From IMG/VR virus record IMGVR_UViG_3300044682_000088, positions 1-29,114 of that record: DNA of 29,114 nt; one strand, 5' to 3'. Below are positions 22,501-29,059 of the stretch, piece after piece (position 1 is the first letter of the stretch; every line of letters starts with the position of its first letter). The notes under the pieces were generated by a model. It worked only from the letters and a program-made list of their open reading frames with translations. It ran no database searches and had not been told where the DNA came from. The position numbers were made by a program, and so were the translations under genes. This stretch comes from a virus.

Positions 22501-25500
22501 ATCTTCTGGGGCTCCGGTGCTCGCGACGAGGAGCCGTACTGGGCCGAAGGCAGCAACGTCGGGCCGCGACCGCCCGGCAAGACCGTCCACGACGCTTGGA
22601 ACCCCGGCGATCATCCCCGCGGCGGCAACCCCGACAATGCGGGGCAGTTCTCCACCGGCGGCGGTGGGGGCAACAGGGGCTTCAGGGCGCCGCAGTTCGG
22701 CCTGAGCGCGCCGCTGGCATCGCCGTCGGGGGGATGGGGCGGCGGCCAGTTGCATTCATGGTGGCGGCCGCCGAAGCCGCTGAAGCCGGAGGACCTGAAG
22801 CGCGTCGGGCCGCAGATGGGGTCGAACCCCGGTGGCGTCTTCGAGGACGGCGCCGGCAAGCACTACTACGTCAAGAAGGGCCAGACCAAGGACCACGTCC
22901 GCAACGAGCTCCTGGCGGCGGACCTCTACCGCCTCGCCGGCGCGCCGACGCTGCGTTACGTCCCCGTCAAGGGTGCGGGCCACGTCGCCACCGAGATGGA
23001 GAAGCTGAAGAAGAACAACGCCGCGCAACTGACGGCCGACGAGGTGCACCGCGCCCGCCGCGACTTCGCCGCGCACGCCTGGACCGCGAACTACGACGCC
23101 GTAGGTACCGGCGGCGACAACTTGGTCGTCGCGATGGACGGCGTCCCGTTCAGCGTCGACCTGGGCGGCGCGCTCGAGTACCGCGCCCGCGGCAAGCCGA
23201 AGGGGGGCGCCTTCGGCGACGAGGTCACCGAGCTCGACACCATGCGCGACCCATCGATCGCGCCCGACGCCGCAGAGGTCTTCGGCGACATCACGCCGGC
23301 CGAGTTCGTCGAGTCGGCGCAGCGCGTCGCCTCCATCACCGACGACGAGATCCGCGACGCCGTGGCGGACAGCGGGTCTTCCCCCGAGTTGGCCGACAAG
23401 CTGATCGCCCGCAGGAACGACGTCGCCGAGCGCGCCCGCCGGTTCGGCTCGAGGGGCGACCCCAAGAAGGCGGACAGCGCGGTGGTGTTCGCGGCTGGCG
23501 ACGAACTCCCGGTAAAGACGCTCAACGGCGTCAAGTTCAAGGAGTGGGAGCCGCCGAAGGACGACGAGTGGAACGAGGTCGACGGCCAGAAGGAGCTGGG
23601 CGAGGAGCCGCTGCCGGAACATTTGCCGAACTACAAGCAGCTGGCGTCGGGCCTGATCATCAAGGAGAAGGATGGCCGGGTCTGGCTGGCGAAGCCGAAG
23701 AACATGTTCGGCGGCTACGTCTCGACCTTCCCGAAGGGTCGCGTCGAGCCCGGCCTGTCGCTGCAGGCCAACGCCATCAAGGAGGCTTGGGAGGAGACCG
23801 GCATCAAGGCCAAGGTCGTCAGCCTGTTCGGCGACCGCGAGGGCGACCAGACGACGACGCGGTACTACCTCGCCGAGCGCGAGACCGGCGACCCCTCCAA
23901 GCCGGGCTGGGAGAGCGACGGCGTCGCCTTGGTCCCGGCCGACGACTTGGACGGCTTCCTCAACCGCGGCCGCGACCACGCCATCGCGCGCGAGCTCCGC
24001 GGCGGCGACCAAGCCTTCGACTCGGCGTGGGATGGCCCGCCAATGGCCACGGACGCGCCGTGGGAGGAGTCGAAACACAAGCGCGGCCAACCCGACAACG
24101 CTGGGCAGTTCGGCTCAGGGGGCGGCGGAGGCGCGCAGAAGGCCAAGCCGTCGCAACTGCCTGGGCGGCCCGTCAGGTCTGGCGGGGGTCAGGCGCAAGG
24201 GCAGCAGGGGCGGCCGCAACAAAGCGGCATCACGGCGCAACGCATCGCGGCGGCCACGCAACAACTCCGGCAGGAGCGCCACGTCCAGCAGCAGGCGTTC
24301 ACCAAGCACGTCGCCGAGCAGGTCGAGAAGCTCGACCCGGCGGGCAAGGAGAAGCACGCCAAGCACGCCAAGCAGACCCGCGAGTTCTTCTCGTCTGACG
24401 GCGCCAGGCGGACGACGGCCAAGGCGCTCGCCGAGTTCGTGACGCAGCACGCCGTCGGCGTCGCCGAGCACCACCTCACCGACGCCGTCATGCTGCCGGT
24501 CGTCCACCACGTCGTCGAGCAGGCCGTGGAGATGATCGGGTTGGGCGGCATAACCGGGGTCACGCTCGGCGCGACGGCAGTGGCGTCCTACGCCGTGCAC
24601 CACATCATGGAGCACTTCGGCTTCTCGCTCGCCGGCGGGGTCGAGCTGCTGGGCGGCGTCGTCAAGAAGATGATCGGGCTGTCGCGCGGCTCCAAGGGCG
24701 CCGCCGAGGGCCACGCCGCGCGCGACGGTACCGTGACAGCGCGCGACGCCGAGCCAGATCCGGTGCTCGACGCCCTGCTGAAGCTTCAGGCCGCGCTCGA
24801 CGAGATGATCGAGGGTAATGACGACGGGGGCGAAGGTGGCGACGACAGGGGCAAAGGCGGAGGCGGGGCGGCCGACGAGGCTCCGTTCGTAGAGTCGCAG
24901 CATCCCCGCGATGCCGGGGGCAAGTTCGCAGAGAAGGGGGAAAGCGCCGCGACCCAAGCTGCAGTCGAGATCCAGAAAGAACAGGCGTTCCACGACCTCA
25001 AGGAGTTGGTCGACGCGTATGCCAAGGAAAAGAGCCCGGAGAAGCTCTCGCAGATCAACGCGATCCTCACGAACATGGAGGAGGCCGACCTGATCGGCTC
25101 GGCCGTCGAGGGCCTCCAGATCGTCGGCGCCGACCCCAACGACTTCGGCGGCCAGCCGTTCGGGCAGGGGAAGGCGAAGAAGGCCACCAAGTTTGGCGGC
25201 CTGTGGAAGGAGACTGGCGAGGGCGAGCAGGCCGACTACACGAAGAACACCGACGCCGTCCTGGCGAAGTCGGCCTTCCCGGGCCAGAGTTACCGCTCGA
25301 TGCTGATGTTCCTCGTCAAGCAGTCGGAGAAGTTCGGGCAGACGGATTATACGGCGAAGCTGAAGGCGAAGCTCATCGAGGCGCTTTATCTCGCGCAGAA
25401 CAAGGCGCTCGGCCTCGGCAAGCAGGGTGACGCCGACAAGATCACCAAGGCGATCCTTTCGATCAGCGCCGAGGACCAAGTTGCGGTGCAATCTGGTTAC

Positions 25501-26835
25501 AAGGCCTACCAAGCCTCCAAGCCGGGCGGCACCGCGACGAAAGCGGTCCAGGAACCTCCTCCGCCGCCGGCGCCGACCAAGTCAGACCTTGAGAAGTTCA
25601 CCCCGGCGTTCGCCGCCGCGCTTGAGGAGATCAAGAAGACCAACCCGATCTCCTCCTACTCATCGGTGCAGAAGAAACTCAAAGCCGCGGTTATGAAGAC
25701 TGCGACGGTGGAGGCTTTCGAGGCGTCGCTGAAGCCGGCCGAGAAGAAGAAGCTCGACAAGAAATGGGCCAAGAAGGCCGATAGCCTCGGCATCACCCCG
25801 GCCCAGGCGGCCTACAACCAATACAAGGCTTGGTACGGCGGAGCGATGCCGACCACACCGCCGACGCCGACCACCACCGAGCCGACCGAGGCCGAACTCA
25901 CCAAGGCCAAGAAGAGCGCCACGCTGCAGATGCAGTACGTGCCGGGCGCGCCGGAGAGCGACGCCGGCCAGAAGGAGGCGCAGAAGTTCCTCGACAAGTT
26001 CAACGAGAAGTACGCCGGCAAGGAGTTGACCGAGCACGGCGCGCTCAAGCAGAAGGTCGCCGACTTCAAGGCGATGGCGGCCGAGGTCGCCAAGGTGACG
26101 GCCAAGGAGGCCGACCATCAGTCCGAGTGGGCGAAGGAGCAGCAGAAGAAGCAATCCGAGCAGGCGGCCAAGGCCAAGGAGGTTGCCGAGAAGGCCGCGG
26201 CGGCGGCGAAGGCGACCCACGAGGAGCTCAAGAAGGAACTCGGCATCAGCGACGCCGAGGCGGACGGCTTCGAGGGGCTCGTCTCAATGATCGGGAGCGG
26301 CAAGAAGGCGGACATCATCAAGGAGTTCAAGAGCCACGCGGCTGCAGCCAAGAACCTCGGCTACAACATGAGCGGGTTCGAGGCAGCGCTGATCGCCAAT
26401 TACAAGGCCAGCAGCGGCGTCAACGAGGAACTCCGCAAGCCGGTCGCGTCGTGGAGCGACCCGCAGTGGGCCTACTCGAAGGTCCTGAACTCGGCGCTGT
26501 CGAAGCTGCCGCCGTACAAGGGCGTCGTGATCCGGAACACAGACCTCACCTCCGACATCCAAGGGCGCTACACGCCGGGCCACGTCGTCCTCGAGCACGG
26601 TTTCACCGGGACGTCCGACAAGAAACCGTACGGAGTATTCCATGGCAATACGAGGTTCTACATCAACGCGATCGGGAAGCGGGCCGCCAACATCAAGGAG
26701 ATGTTCGGCTTCGAGAACGAGGGCGAGGTCCTCTTCCAAGCCAGGACGGCGTTCCACATCGACAAGGTCGAGGGATCGCCGGGCAGCAGCGGGGGCGCCA
26801 GCTACAAGGTCTACATGACCGAGGTAGAGGCCTGA
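19525..26835 (+). CDS. Giant portal-polyvalent fusion protein with an intein (2436 aa precursor)
   Basis: Starts at ATG 19525 (TGATG overlap). Basic N-terminus; residues about 95-504 plus 749-910 are a portal of the DUF1073-like type (MDDSLSWAGQAWAGSVIEGA, LRVIEPVWTYPTTYNAVNP, FTGIAPSGLNA, then EGEIRVYYDTIAAYQNRFF). A 244-residue intein interrupts it at 505-748. Downstream come a Cys-rich patch (about 943-980), a linker, a kinase-like domain (about 1112-1305), a Nudix domain (1364-1500), a second linker, a helical hydrophobic domain (about 1570-1725), a third linker, long charged helices, and a C-terminal ADP-ribosyltransferase (about 2300-2436). The portal forms the packaging channel. The additional domains look like effectors carried in the head. 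I saw no frameshift in the reading frame across the whole length. Cleavage between domains in the virion is possible but not shown. Confidence 0.85.
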   Translation: MAKNRHGGVREGSGRPSKEELEAVARGAPRKVINEIRKRKADEASKRRERKGTIEPIPKVAAEPKAPGKQLVAVNWRNVSRRSVEVRKNKRADLNPFGLPAFPPIAIPPKESGLQMGDYLKEKARSGMAMDDSLSWAGQAWAGSVIEGATDAGLAFMGYPFLSLLAQRPEYRIPAETIADDATRRWIDFEITGEKKRKAKENEEKLRQNGAAQGPRSPEGIQRNPGRGFDEADPDQRQKNTEESGKADKVKAIKDKLLELEARDRFYCNSRDDSFFGRSHLYFNFGTDIDGDAPDELRTPIGDGRDATSQGKVGKEAPLKSLRVIEPVWTYPTTYNAVNPLREDWYNPQVWYVLGKEIHRSRLPTFIGRPVPDLLKPAYSFGGISLSQLLKPYVDIWLTTRDSIGALIHSFSVMVLMTDVQTILQDGGGMEGPYGLLARVQQFNDMRDNQNTFVLNKMTEDFKNVSASLAGLHELQAQAQEHMAATARIPLVKFTGIAPSGLNACLTGDTLIEADQGYVPIRDVRVGQKVMTREGWAPIAKAGCTGYAIELIEIETAESVIRCTADHRIWLPSINAFVPAENVRRGDLLLHRGAIENRNTANQLHMGAGFGGTGGMAITPPQRLTMGSICLNFAAIGAGSLIDEGGESHRLGLVRSVFASCAAYLSRRSERMQNIVLESAQARAKTGRPICPTTTKKIVRNGSNVASAEIRGVVSSVRRVPAQEFVYDIQVAHGFLPEFFANGICVHNSSEGEIRVYYDTIAAYQNRFFRPNLTKLINFVQLSLFGEIDPEITFEFEPLWEMSEKERAELQKEQAETHKTYVDMGAIGNDEVRQVAIDDPKMPYSDLNPDDVPELRKEEEEGLVPEGGAKAVEGLVEGGPGTGGGAAPGGGAAPKKGGGGKDPAFEDGPGGAAAVLPFLHAADAKLTKAEAEYVPSIEDVTEQCSQCSMFERTADTFEDNRCNLVDGDISALGHCKRFQRLSPQEQREDADAIFWGSGARDEEPYWAEGSNVGPRPPGKTVHDAWNPGDHPRGGNPDNAGQFSTGGGGGNRGFRAPQFGLSAPLASPSGGWGGGQLHSWWRPPKPLKPEDLKRVGPQMGSNPGGVFEDGAGKHYYVKKGQTKDHVRNELLAADLYRLAGAPTLRYVPVKGAGHVATEMEKLKKNNAAQLTADEVHRARRDFAAHAWTANYDAVGTGGDNLVVAMDGVPFSVDLGGALEYRARGKPKGGAFGDEVTELDTMRDPSIAPDAAEVFGDITPAEFVESAQRVASITDDEIRDAVADSGSSPELADKLIARRNDVAERARRFGSRGDPKKADSAVVFAAGDELPVKTLNGVKFKEWEPPKDDEWNEVDGQKELGEEPLPEHLPNYKQLASGLIIKEKDGRVWLAKPKNMFGGYVSTFPKGRVEPGLSLQANAIKEAWEETGIKAKVVSLFGDREGDQTTTRYYLAERETGDPSKPGWESDGVALVPADDLDGFLNRGRDHAIARELRGGDQAFDSAWDGPPMATDAPWEESKHKRGQPDNAGQFGSGGGGGAQKAKPSQLPGRPVRSGGGQAQGQQGRPQQSGITAQRIAAATQQLRQERHVQQQAFTKHVAEQVEKLDPAGKEKHAKHAKQTREFFSSDGARRTTAKALAEFVTQHAVGVAEHHLTDAVMLPVVHHVVEQAVEMIGLGGITGVTLGATAVASYAVHHIMEHFGFSLAGGVELLGGVVKKMIGLSRGSKGAAEGHAARDGTVTARDAEPDPVLDALLKLQAALDEMIEGNDDGGEGGDDRGKGGGGAADEAPFVESQHPRDAGGKFAEKGESAATQAAVEIQKEQAFHDLKELVDAYAKEKSPEKLSQINAILTNMEEADLIGSAVEGLQIVGADPNDFGGQPFGQGKAKKATKFGGLWKETGEGEQADYTKNTDAVLAKSAFPGQSYRSMLMFLVKQSEKFGQTDYTAKLKAKLIEALYLAQNKALGLGKQGDADKITKAILSISAEDQVAVQSGYKAYQASKPGGTATKAVQEPPPPPAPTKSDLEKFTPAFAAALEEIKKTNPISSYSSVQKKLKAAVMKTATVEAFEASLKPAEKKKLDKKWAKKADSLGITPAQAAYNQYKAWYGGAMPTTPPTPTTTEPTEAELTKAKKSATLQMQYVPGAPESDAGQKEAQKFLDKFNEKYAGKELTEHGALKQKVADFKAMAAEVAKVTAKEADHQSEWAKEQQKKQSEQAAKAKEVAEKAAAAAKATHEELKKELGISDAEADGFEGLVSMIGSGKKADIIKEFKSHAAAAKNLGYNMSGFEAALIANYKASSGVNEELRKPVASWSDPQWAYSKVLNSALSKLPPYKGVVIRNTDLTSDIQGRYTPGHVVLEHGFTGTSDKKPYGVFHGNTRFYINAIGKRAANIKEMFGFENEGEVLFQARTAFHIDKVEGSPGSSGGASYKVYMTEVEA
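21037..21768 (+). mobile_element. Portal intein with an out-of-frame nested ORF
   Basis: 244 codons in the portal frame. Block A is CLTGDTLIEADQGYVPIRDV, block B is VIRCTADHRIWL (TxxH), and the C-terminal blocks are EFVYDIQVAHGFLPEFFANG followed by ICVHN with Ser as +1 residue. Splicing would join SGLNA to SSEGEIRVYYD, a normal portal sequence. Between blocks B and F the intein frame is low-complexity and shows no LAGLIDADG or HNH motif. Instead a zinc-ribbon ORF occupies this region in the frame one base earlier. GC content drops sharply against the flanks. Confidence 0.88.
21210..21707 (+). CDS. HNH-associated zinc-ribbon ORF nested inside the portal intein
   Basis: 165 codons from ATG 21210; the first 25 are probably only shadow of the intein. 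Protein-like sequence starts near 21280: RKPKYGESIAYGGRFWWDRG, then YYATSASHDGEHLL, a lead-in typical of phage HNH enzymes. Then CLVCGISFEAKRKDAKYCS, RKC and a helix YYKENREKWIECSKRR, the zinc ribbon that often ends such enzymes. The expected central His-His-x-Asp-Gly core is not visible, so it may be a deleted or degenerate homing endonuclease. It is read one base before the intein codons, as are the HNH ORFs at 1..219 and 3637..4188. No strong ribosome-binding site is seen. Confidence 0.55.
   Translation: MHGRSPDLATFDKRICACRECASWGPAIASWRNRKPKYGESIAYGGRFWWDRGDGYYATSASHDGEHLLEFCCNWCRLADRRGRRISQARPRPICICLVCGISFEAKRKDAKYCSRKCSSASQDRAAYMSNYYKENREKWIECSKRRNPRRRLQRAARASARVRI
22351..22461 (+). other. 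Cys-rich patch in the portal fusion
   Basis: Four Cys in the order CSQC, then C in NRCNLVDGDI, then C in GHCKRF, a compact metal- or cluster-binding candidate. Small domains of this pattern occur after phage portal and head proteins. Metal binding is inferred from Cys spacing. Confidence 0.5.
22591..22650 (+). repeat. HPRG linker copy 1
   Basis: Encodes WNPGDHPRGGNPDNAGQF followed by Ser/Thr and a Gly run. This is the first of five related linkers in the two fusion proteins and separates the portal and Cys-rich part from the kinase-like domain. Confidence 0.75.
22858..23445 (+). other. HipA/PI-kinase-like domain in the fusion protein
   Basis: The order of motifs recalls atypical kinases of the HipA or actin-fragmin/PI-kinase fold: HYYVKKGQ (ATP Lys), RNELLAADLYRLAG (Glu helix), VATEM, then HAWTANYDAVGTGGDNLVV (catalytic Asp/Asn loop) and VPFSVDLGGALEYRARG (metal-binding Asp). 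A family of phage proteins carries this domain. Kinase activity is inferred from motifs only. Confidence 0.55.
23614..24030 (+). other. Nudix hydrolase domain in the fusion protein
   Basis: LASGLIIKEKDGRVWL, then a Nudix box at 23737..23805 with GRVEPG, KEAWEETGI and the metal-binding Glu pair. The box departs from consensus: the first Glu (after Gx5) is Leu, and the Arg before the Glu is Lys. Nudix enzymes cleave nucleoside diphosphates linked to another group, such as ADP-ribose or alarmones. Substrate unknown. Confidence 0.75.
24055..24111 (+). repeat. HPRG linker copy 2
   Basis: Encodes APWEESKHKRGQPDNAGQF followed by a Gly run; joins the Nudix domain to the helical domain. The Pro of HPRG is Lys here. 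Confidence 0.75.
24230..24700 (+). other. Helical domain with hydrophobic hairpin
   Basis: A Gln-rich helix (TQQLRQERHVQQQAFTKHVA) is followed by hydrophobic helices: VMLPVVHHVVEQAVEMIGLG, then ITGVTLGATAVASYAVHHIM and VELLGGVVKKMIGL. Length and hydrophobicity suit insertion in a membrane or a packed helical bundle. No family recognised. Confidence 0.4.
24880..24927 (+). repeat. HPRG linker copy 3 (divergent)
   Basis: Encodes APFVESQHPRDAGGKF, a shorter form in which RGQPDNAGQF is replaced by RDAGGKF. This variant is also frequent in phage head proteins. It precedes the long helical stem of the ADP-ribosyltransferase. Confidence 0.7.
26440..26835 (+). other. ADP-ribosyltransferase domain (R-S-E type)
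   Basis: C-terminal domain of the fusion. YKGVVIRNTD holds the NAD-binding Arg (residue 2337), HGFTGTS the Ser-Thr-Ser-like motif (Ser2364), and NEGEVLFQAR the ExE catalytic pair (Glu2399, Glu2401). All three elements of Arg-type ADP-ribosyltransferases (ARTC/VIP2 class) are in order and spacing. It would transfer ADP-ribose to host proteins, as phage T4 Alt does after injection; the target is unknown. Confidence 0.75.
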
Positions 26836-28451
26836 TGGCCAAGAAGGACCAGGACTACGGGGTCGGCGAGCAGGCTGATGGCACCGTCGACGTCTTCCCG
26901 GCCGCCGATCTCGCGCAGCGCATGGCCGAACTGCGCGCGATGGAGAAGGCGGCGACGGAGCCCGACGACCTTTCCGACCTCGACGAGATCGAGGACTTGT
27001 TCGTCGAGGACGACGACGGCGAGGCTGAGGATGCCTGGGATCCCGGCAAGCACCCGCGCGGCCAGCCAGAGAACGCTGGCGAGTTCGGGCCCGGCGGCTC
27101 GGCCGGGAGCAAGAGCACTGGCAACGGCGGTGGCTTAGGGAAGTGGTTCGGCAAGAGCGAGGTGGCCGATGCCGAGGGACGCCCGCGCGTCGTCTACAAG
27201 GCGATGAGGGGCGATACGCCGCACATGAACGACGGCCTGACGCACGTCGCGTTGCGCCGAGAGGTCGCCGAAGCATTCGCTGAGAAGGGCAAGCCAGTGC
27301 GACGGGTCTACGTCAAGGCGGAGAACCCGTTCGACTACCGGGATGACGCCGACCGCGGCTGGCTCATCAAGGAGATGTCGAAGAAGAAGAACATCGACCT
27401 CTTCAACAAGCAGACCAACGAGATGATGGGGCCGGACTACGATTGGACGGCCGATGCCGATTACATCGCTGCCGGGATCGAGGACGGTGAATACCCCGTC
27501 TTCGAGATCCCGATGGTCGTCGACCTCATCAAACGCCGCGGCTACGACGGCATCTACATGGCAGAGAGCGGCGAAGGGCACCGCGAGCCCAACCTCGCCG
27601 TGTTCGACCCCGGCCAGGTCCGGCCGGTCGCCAGTTTCGCCAAGGACGAGGCGATGGCTTTCGGATGCGCGGGGGACGAGTGGGACGCCGCTTTGGCGGC
27701 GGACGCCGAATGGAACGAAACAGACCATCCCCGGGGGCAGCCGGCGAACGCCGGACAGTTCTCGTCCTCGGGAAGGGGGGCGAAGTCTGGCGGCAAGGGT
27801 GTCGGCCCAGACCCAAAGACCGACCTCTCCCGCGGCTTGAACAAGGACCTCGCCGCGCAACCAGTCAAATCGCTCGATGAACTCTACGAAGGGGCGAGGA
27901 AGGCTGAGCCCGGCTTCAAGTCAGCCGTCGAGGGCGCCGCGGCCGCCGTCGGCGCTGGCGTCCTCTATACCCCGGCCGAGTTCGCAGAACCTGGTACCAC
28001 GCTCAAGAGCCGCAAGTCGGCCGAACGCAAGGTTCGGGACGAGCTCGGCGGTGATCCCAGCTTGGTGCGCGACGTCATGCGGGCGACGATCATCGGCAAG
28101 ACTGTGGCGGACGCCCGCGCCAGCGCCGCCAAGTTCATCGGCGACCACGGGGACGCAGTGTTGCGCGTGAAGGACCGCTACAACAAACCGGTCAACGGCT
28201 ACCGCGACATCTTGGTAAACTACCGGACGCCGGAGGGCCTCGTCGCCGAGGTGCAGTTCGGCAGCGAGCAGATGCTCAAGGCCAAACTCGGCGACGGCCA
28301 CGCGCTCTACGAGCGGATGCGCGAGATCAAGCCAGGCTCGTCGCTCGGCCCCGGCCCCGGGGCCGACGAGGTTGCCAAACTCGAGGCGCTGTCAACGGAG
28401 ATATACGAGCGCGCCTACCAAGCCGACGGCGACGGCAAATGGGCGCATTGA
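26835..28451 (+). CDS. Second polyvalent protein: ART-PolyVal-like plus RelA/SpoT-like domains
   Basis: 538 aa; ATG 26835 overlaps the previous stop (TGATG) and begins MAKK, like the portal fusion (MAKN). Residues 1-65 are acidic. Linker copy 4 follows, then a domain at about 105-262 with VVYKAMRGDTPH, an HVALRREVAEAFAE helix, RRVYVKAENPFDY and the RGYDGIYM/AVFDPGQVRPV end of ART-PolyVal proteins. Linker copy 5 follows. Then a RelA/SpoT-like domain (about 340-535): LKSRKSAERKVRD, RDVMRATI, RVKDRYNKPVNGYRDILVNY, LVAEVQFGS, ALYERMREI. It sits directly behind the portal fusion and shares its linkers, so it is probably packaged with it. The RelA/SpoT fold could make or modify nucleotide alarmones or tRNA. 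Activity is inferred from motifs. Confidence 0.75.
   Translation: MAKKDQDYGVGEQADGTVDVFPAADLAQRMAELRAMEKAATEPDDLSDLDEIEDLFVEDDDGEAEDAWDPGKHPRGQPENAGEFGPGGSAGSKSTGNGGGLGKWFGKSEVADAEGRPRVVYKAMRGDTPHMNDGLTHVALRREVAEAFAEKGKPVRRVYVKAENPFDYRDDADRGWLIKEMSKKKNIDLFNKQTNEMMGPDYDWTADADYIAAGIEDGEYPVFEIPMVVDLIKRRGYDGIYMAESGEGHREPNLAVFDPGQVRPVASFAKDEAMAFGCAGDEWDAALAADAEWNETDHPRGQPANAGQFSSSGRGAKSGGKGVGPDPKTDLSRGLNKDLAAQPVKSLDELYEGARKAEPGFKSAVEGAAAAVGAGVLYTPAEFAEPGTTLKSRKSAERKVRDELGGDPSLVRDVMRATIIGKTVADARASAAKFIGDHGDAVLRVKDRYNKPVNGYRDILVNYRTPEGLVAEVQFGSEQMLKAKLGDGHALYERMREIKPGSSLGPGPGADEVAKLEALSTEIYERAYQADGDGKWAH
27030..27086 (+). repeat. HPRG linker copy 4
   Basis: Encodes DAWDPGKHPRGQPENAGEF followed by GPGG. 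It sits before the ART-PolyVal-like domain in the second fusion protein and is very close to copies 1 and 5. Confidence 0.75.
27705..27761 (+). repeat. HPRG linker copy 5
   Basis: Encodes AEWNETDHPRGQPANAGQF followed by Ser/Gly-rich residues; separates the ART-PolyVal-like domain from the RelA/SpoT-like domain. Confidence 0.75.
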
Positions 28452-28453
28452 AC

Positions 28454-28681
28454 CTACTCGGGCAGGCTCGGCAGCGCCTCGACTGCCACCCGCTCGACGT
28501 CCCAGTCGGAGAGTTTCTGCTCTGGCATCACCAGGTCGGCGAAGTGCAGCGAGTCGTCGCGCTGCCATCCGCCGCTGCGGTCGGTGACTACTGCGACGCC
28601 TTCGCCTAGCTGCACTACGGCGGCATGGAACGGCGGGCCGCCAGGCGGTTGCAGTTTGTAGGCGCGGATTACCGTGGTCAT
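28454..28681 (-). CDS. Small protein, 75 aa
   Basis: ATG at 28681 with GAGAGGA nine bases upstream; the start overlaps the stop of the preceding gene (ATGA). Beta-rich N-terminus (TTVIRAYKLQPPGGPPFHAA, then VVQLGEGVAVVTDRSGG) followed by a charged C-terminus. No family recognised. Converges with the second polyvalent gene, two bases apart. Confidence 0.55.
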   Translation of the reverse strand: MTTVIRAYKLQPPGGPPFHAAVVQLGEGVAVVTDRSGGWQRDDSLHFADLVMPEQKLSDWDVERVAVEALPSLPE

Positions 28682-28785
28682 TTTATCCTCTCGTTGCTGC
28701 CGCCCCTCGATGGAGGCTCGACCGCTCGCTTCCCACCCCGGCTTGATGCGATCTCACGGGCCAAAGCCTCGTCCGTCGGCTCCAT
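28678..28785 (-). CDS. Very small basic protein, 35 aa
   Basis: ATG at 28785 with AGGAA five bases upstream and an ATGA overlap with the next gene, the main reasons to accept it. Short helix (EPTDEALAREIASSRGGK) and a basic Pro/Gly tail. Function unknown. Confidence 0.4.
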   Translation of the reverse strand: MEPTDEALAREIASSRGGKRAVEPPSRGGSNERIK

Positions 28786-28811
28786 CGAAGTTCCTAATGG
28801 TGGTTGGGTCT

Positions 28812-29039
28812 TTACAACGCGGGCGCCTTCGGTAGGGGCATCCAATGCGTTGCCGCATGTGGAAGAACTACGTAGCCGCGGCCAGTCGCTCCGACTGGCG
28901 TTGACCAGAAGCCGGGACCATCCTCGTACTCCAACGCCCACCATGCCTCGAATACAGGCTTGCGCTCGTGTTTCGGGCAATAGATCAAGATCGGCGTTCC
29001 GTCCTTCGGCGCTGTCTCGATTGGTTGCCATTCGCTCAT
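28812..29039 (-). CDS. DUF551-like small protein, 75 aa
   Basis: The ATG at 29039 is chosen because GAGGAAA lies about seven bases upstream and the sequence then reads MSEWQPIETAPKDGTPILIY, the hallmark of a common phage and prophage protein family (WxPIxTAPKDG). It continues VFEAWWALEYEDGPGFWSTP and ends THWMPLPKAP, with the final W-M-P-L typical of the family. Role unknown. Confidence 0.75.
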   Translation of the reverse strand: MSEWQPIETAPKDGTPILIYCPKHERKPVFEAWWALEYEDGPGFWSTPVGATGRGYVVLPHAATHWMPLPKAPAL

Positions 29040-29059
29040 AGGCTTTTCCTCACTCAGTG

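Noticed and set aside
22596-24398. Second plus-strand frame across the fusion protein
   Set aside because: It is a run of Arg/Gly/Pro shifted from the real frame, which carries the kinase-like and Nudix motifs.
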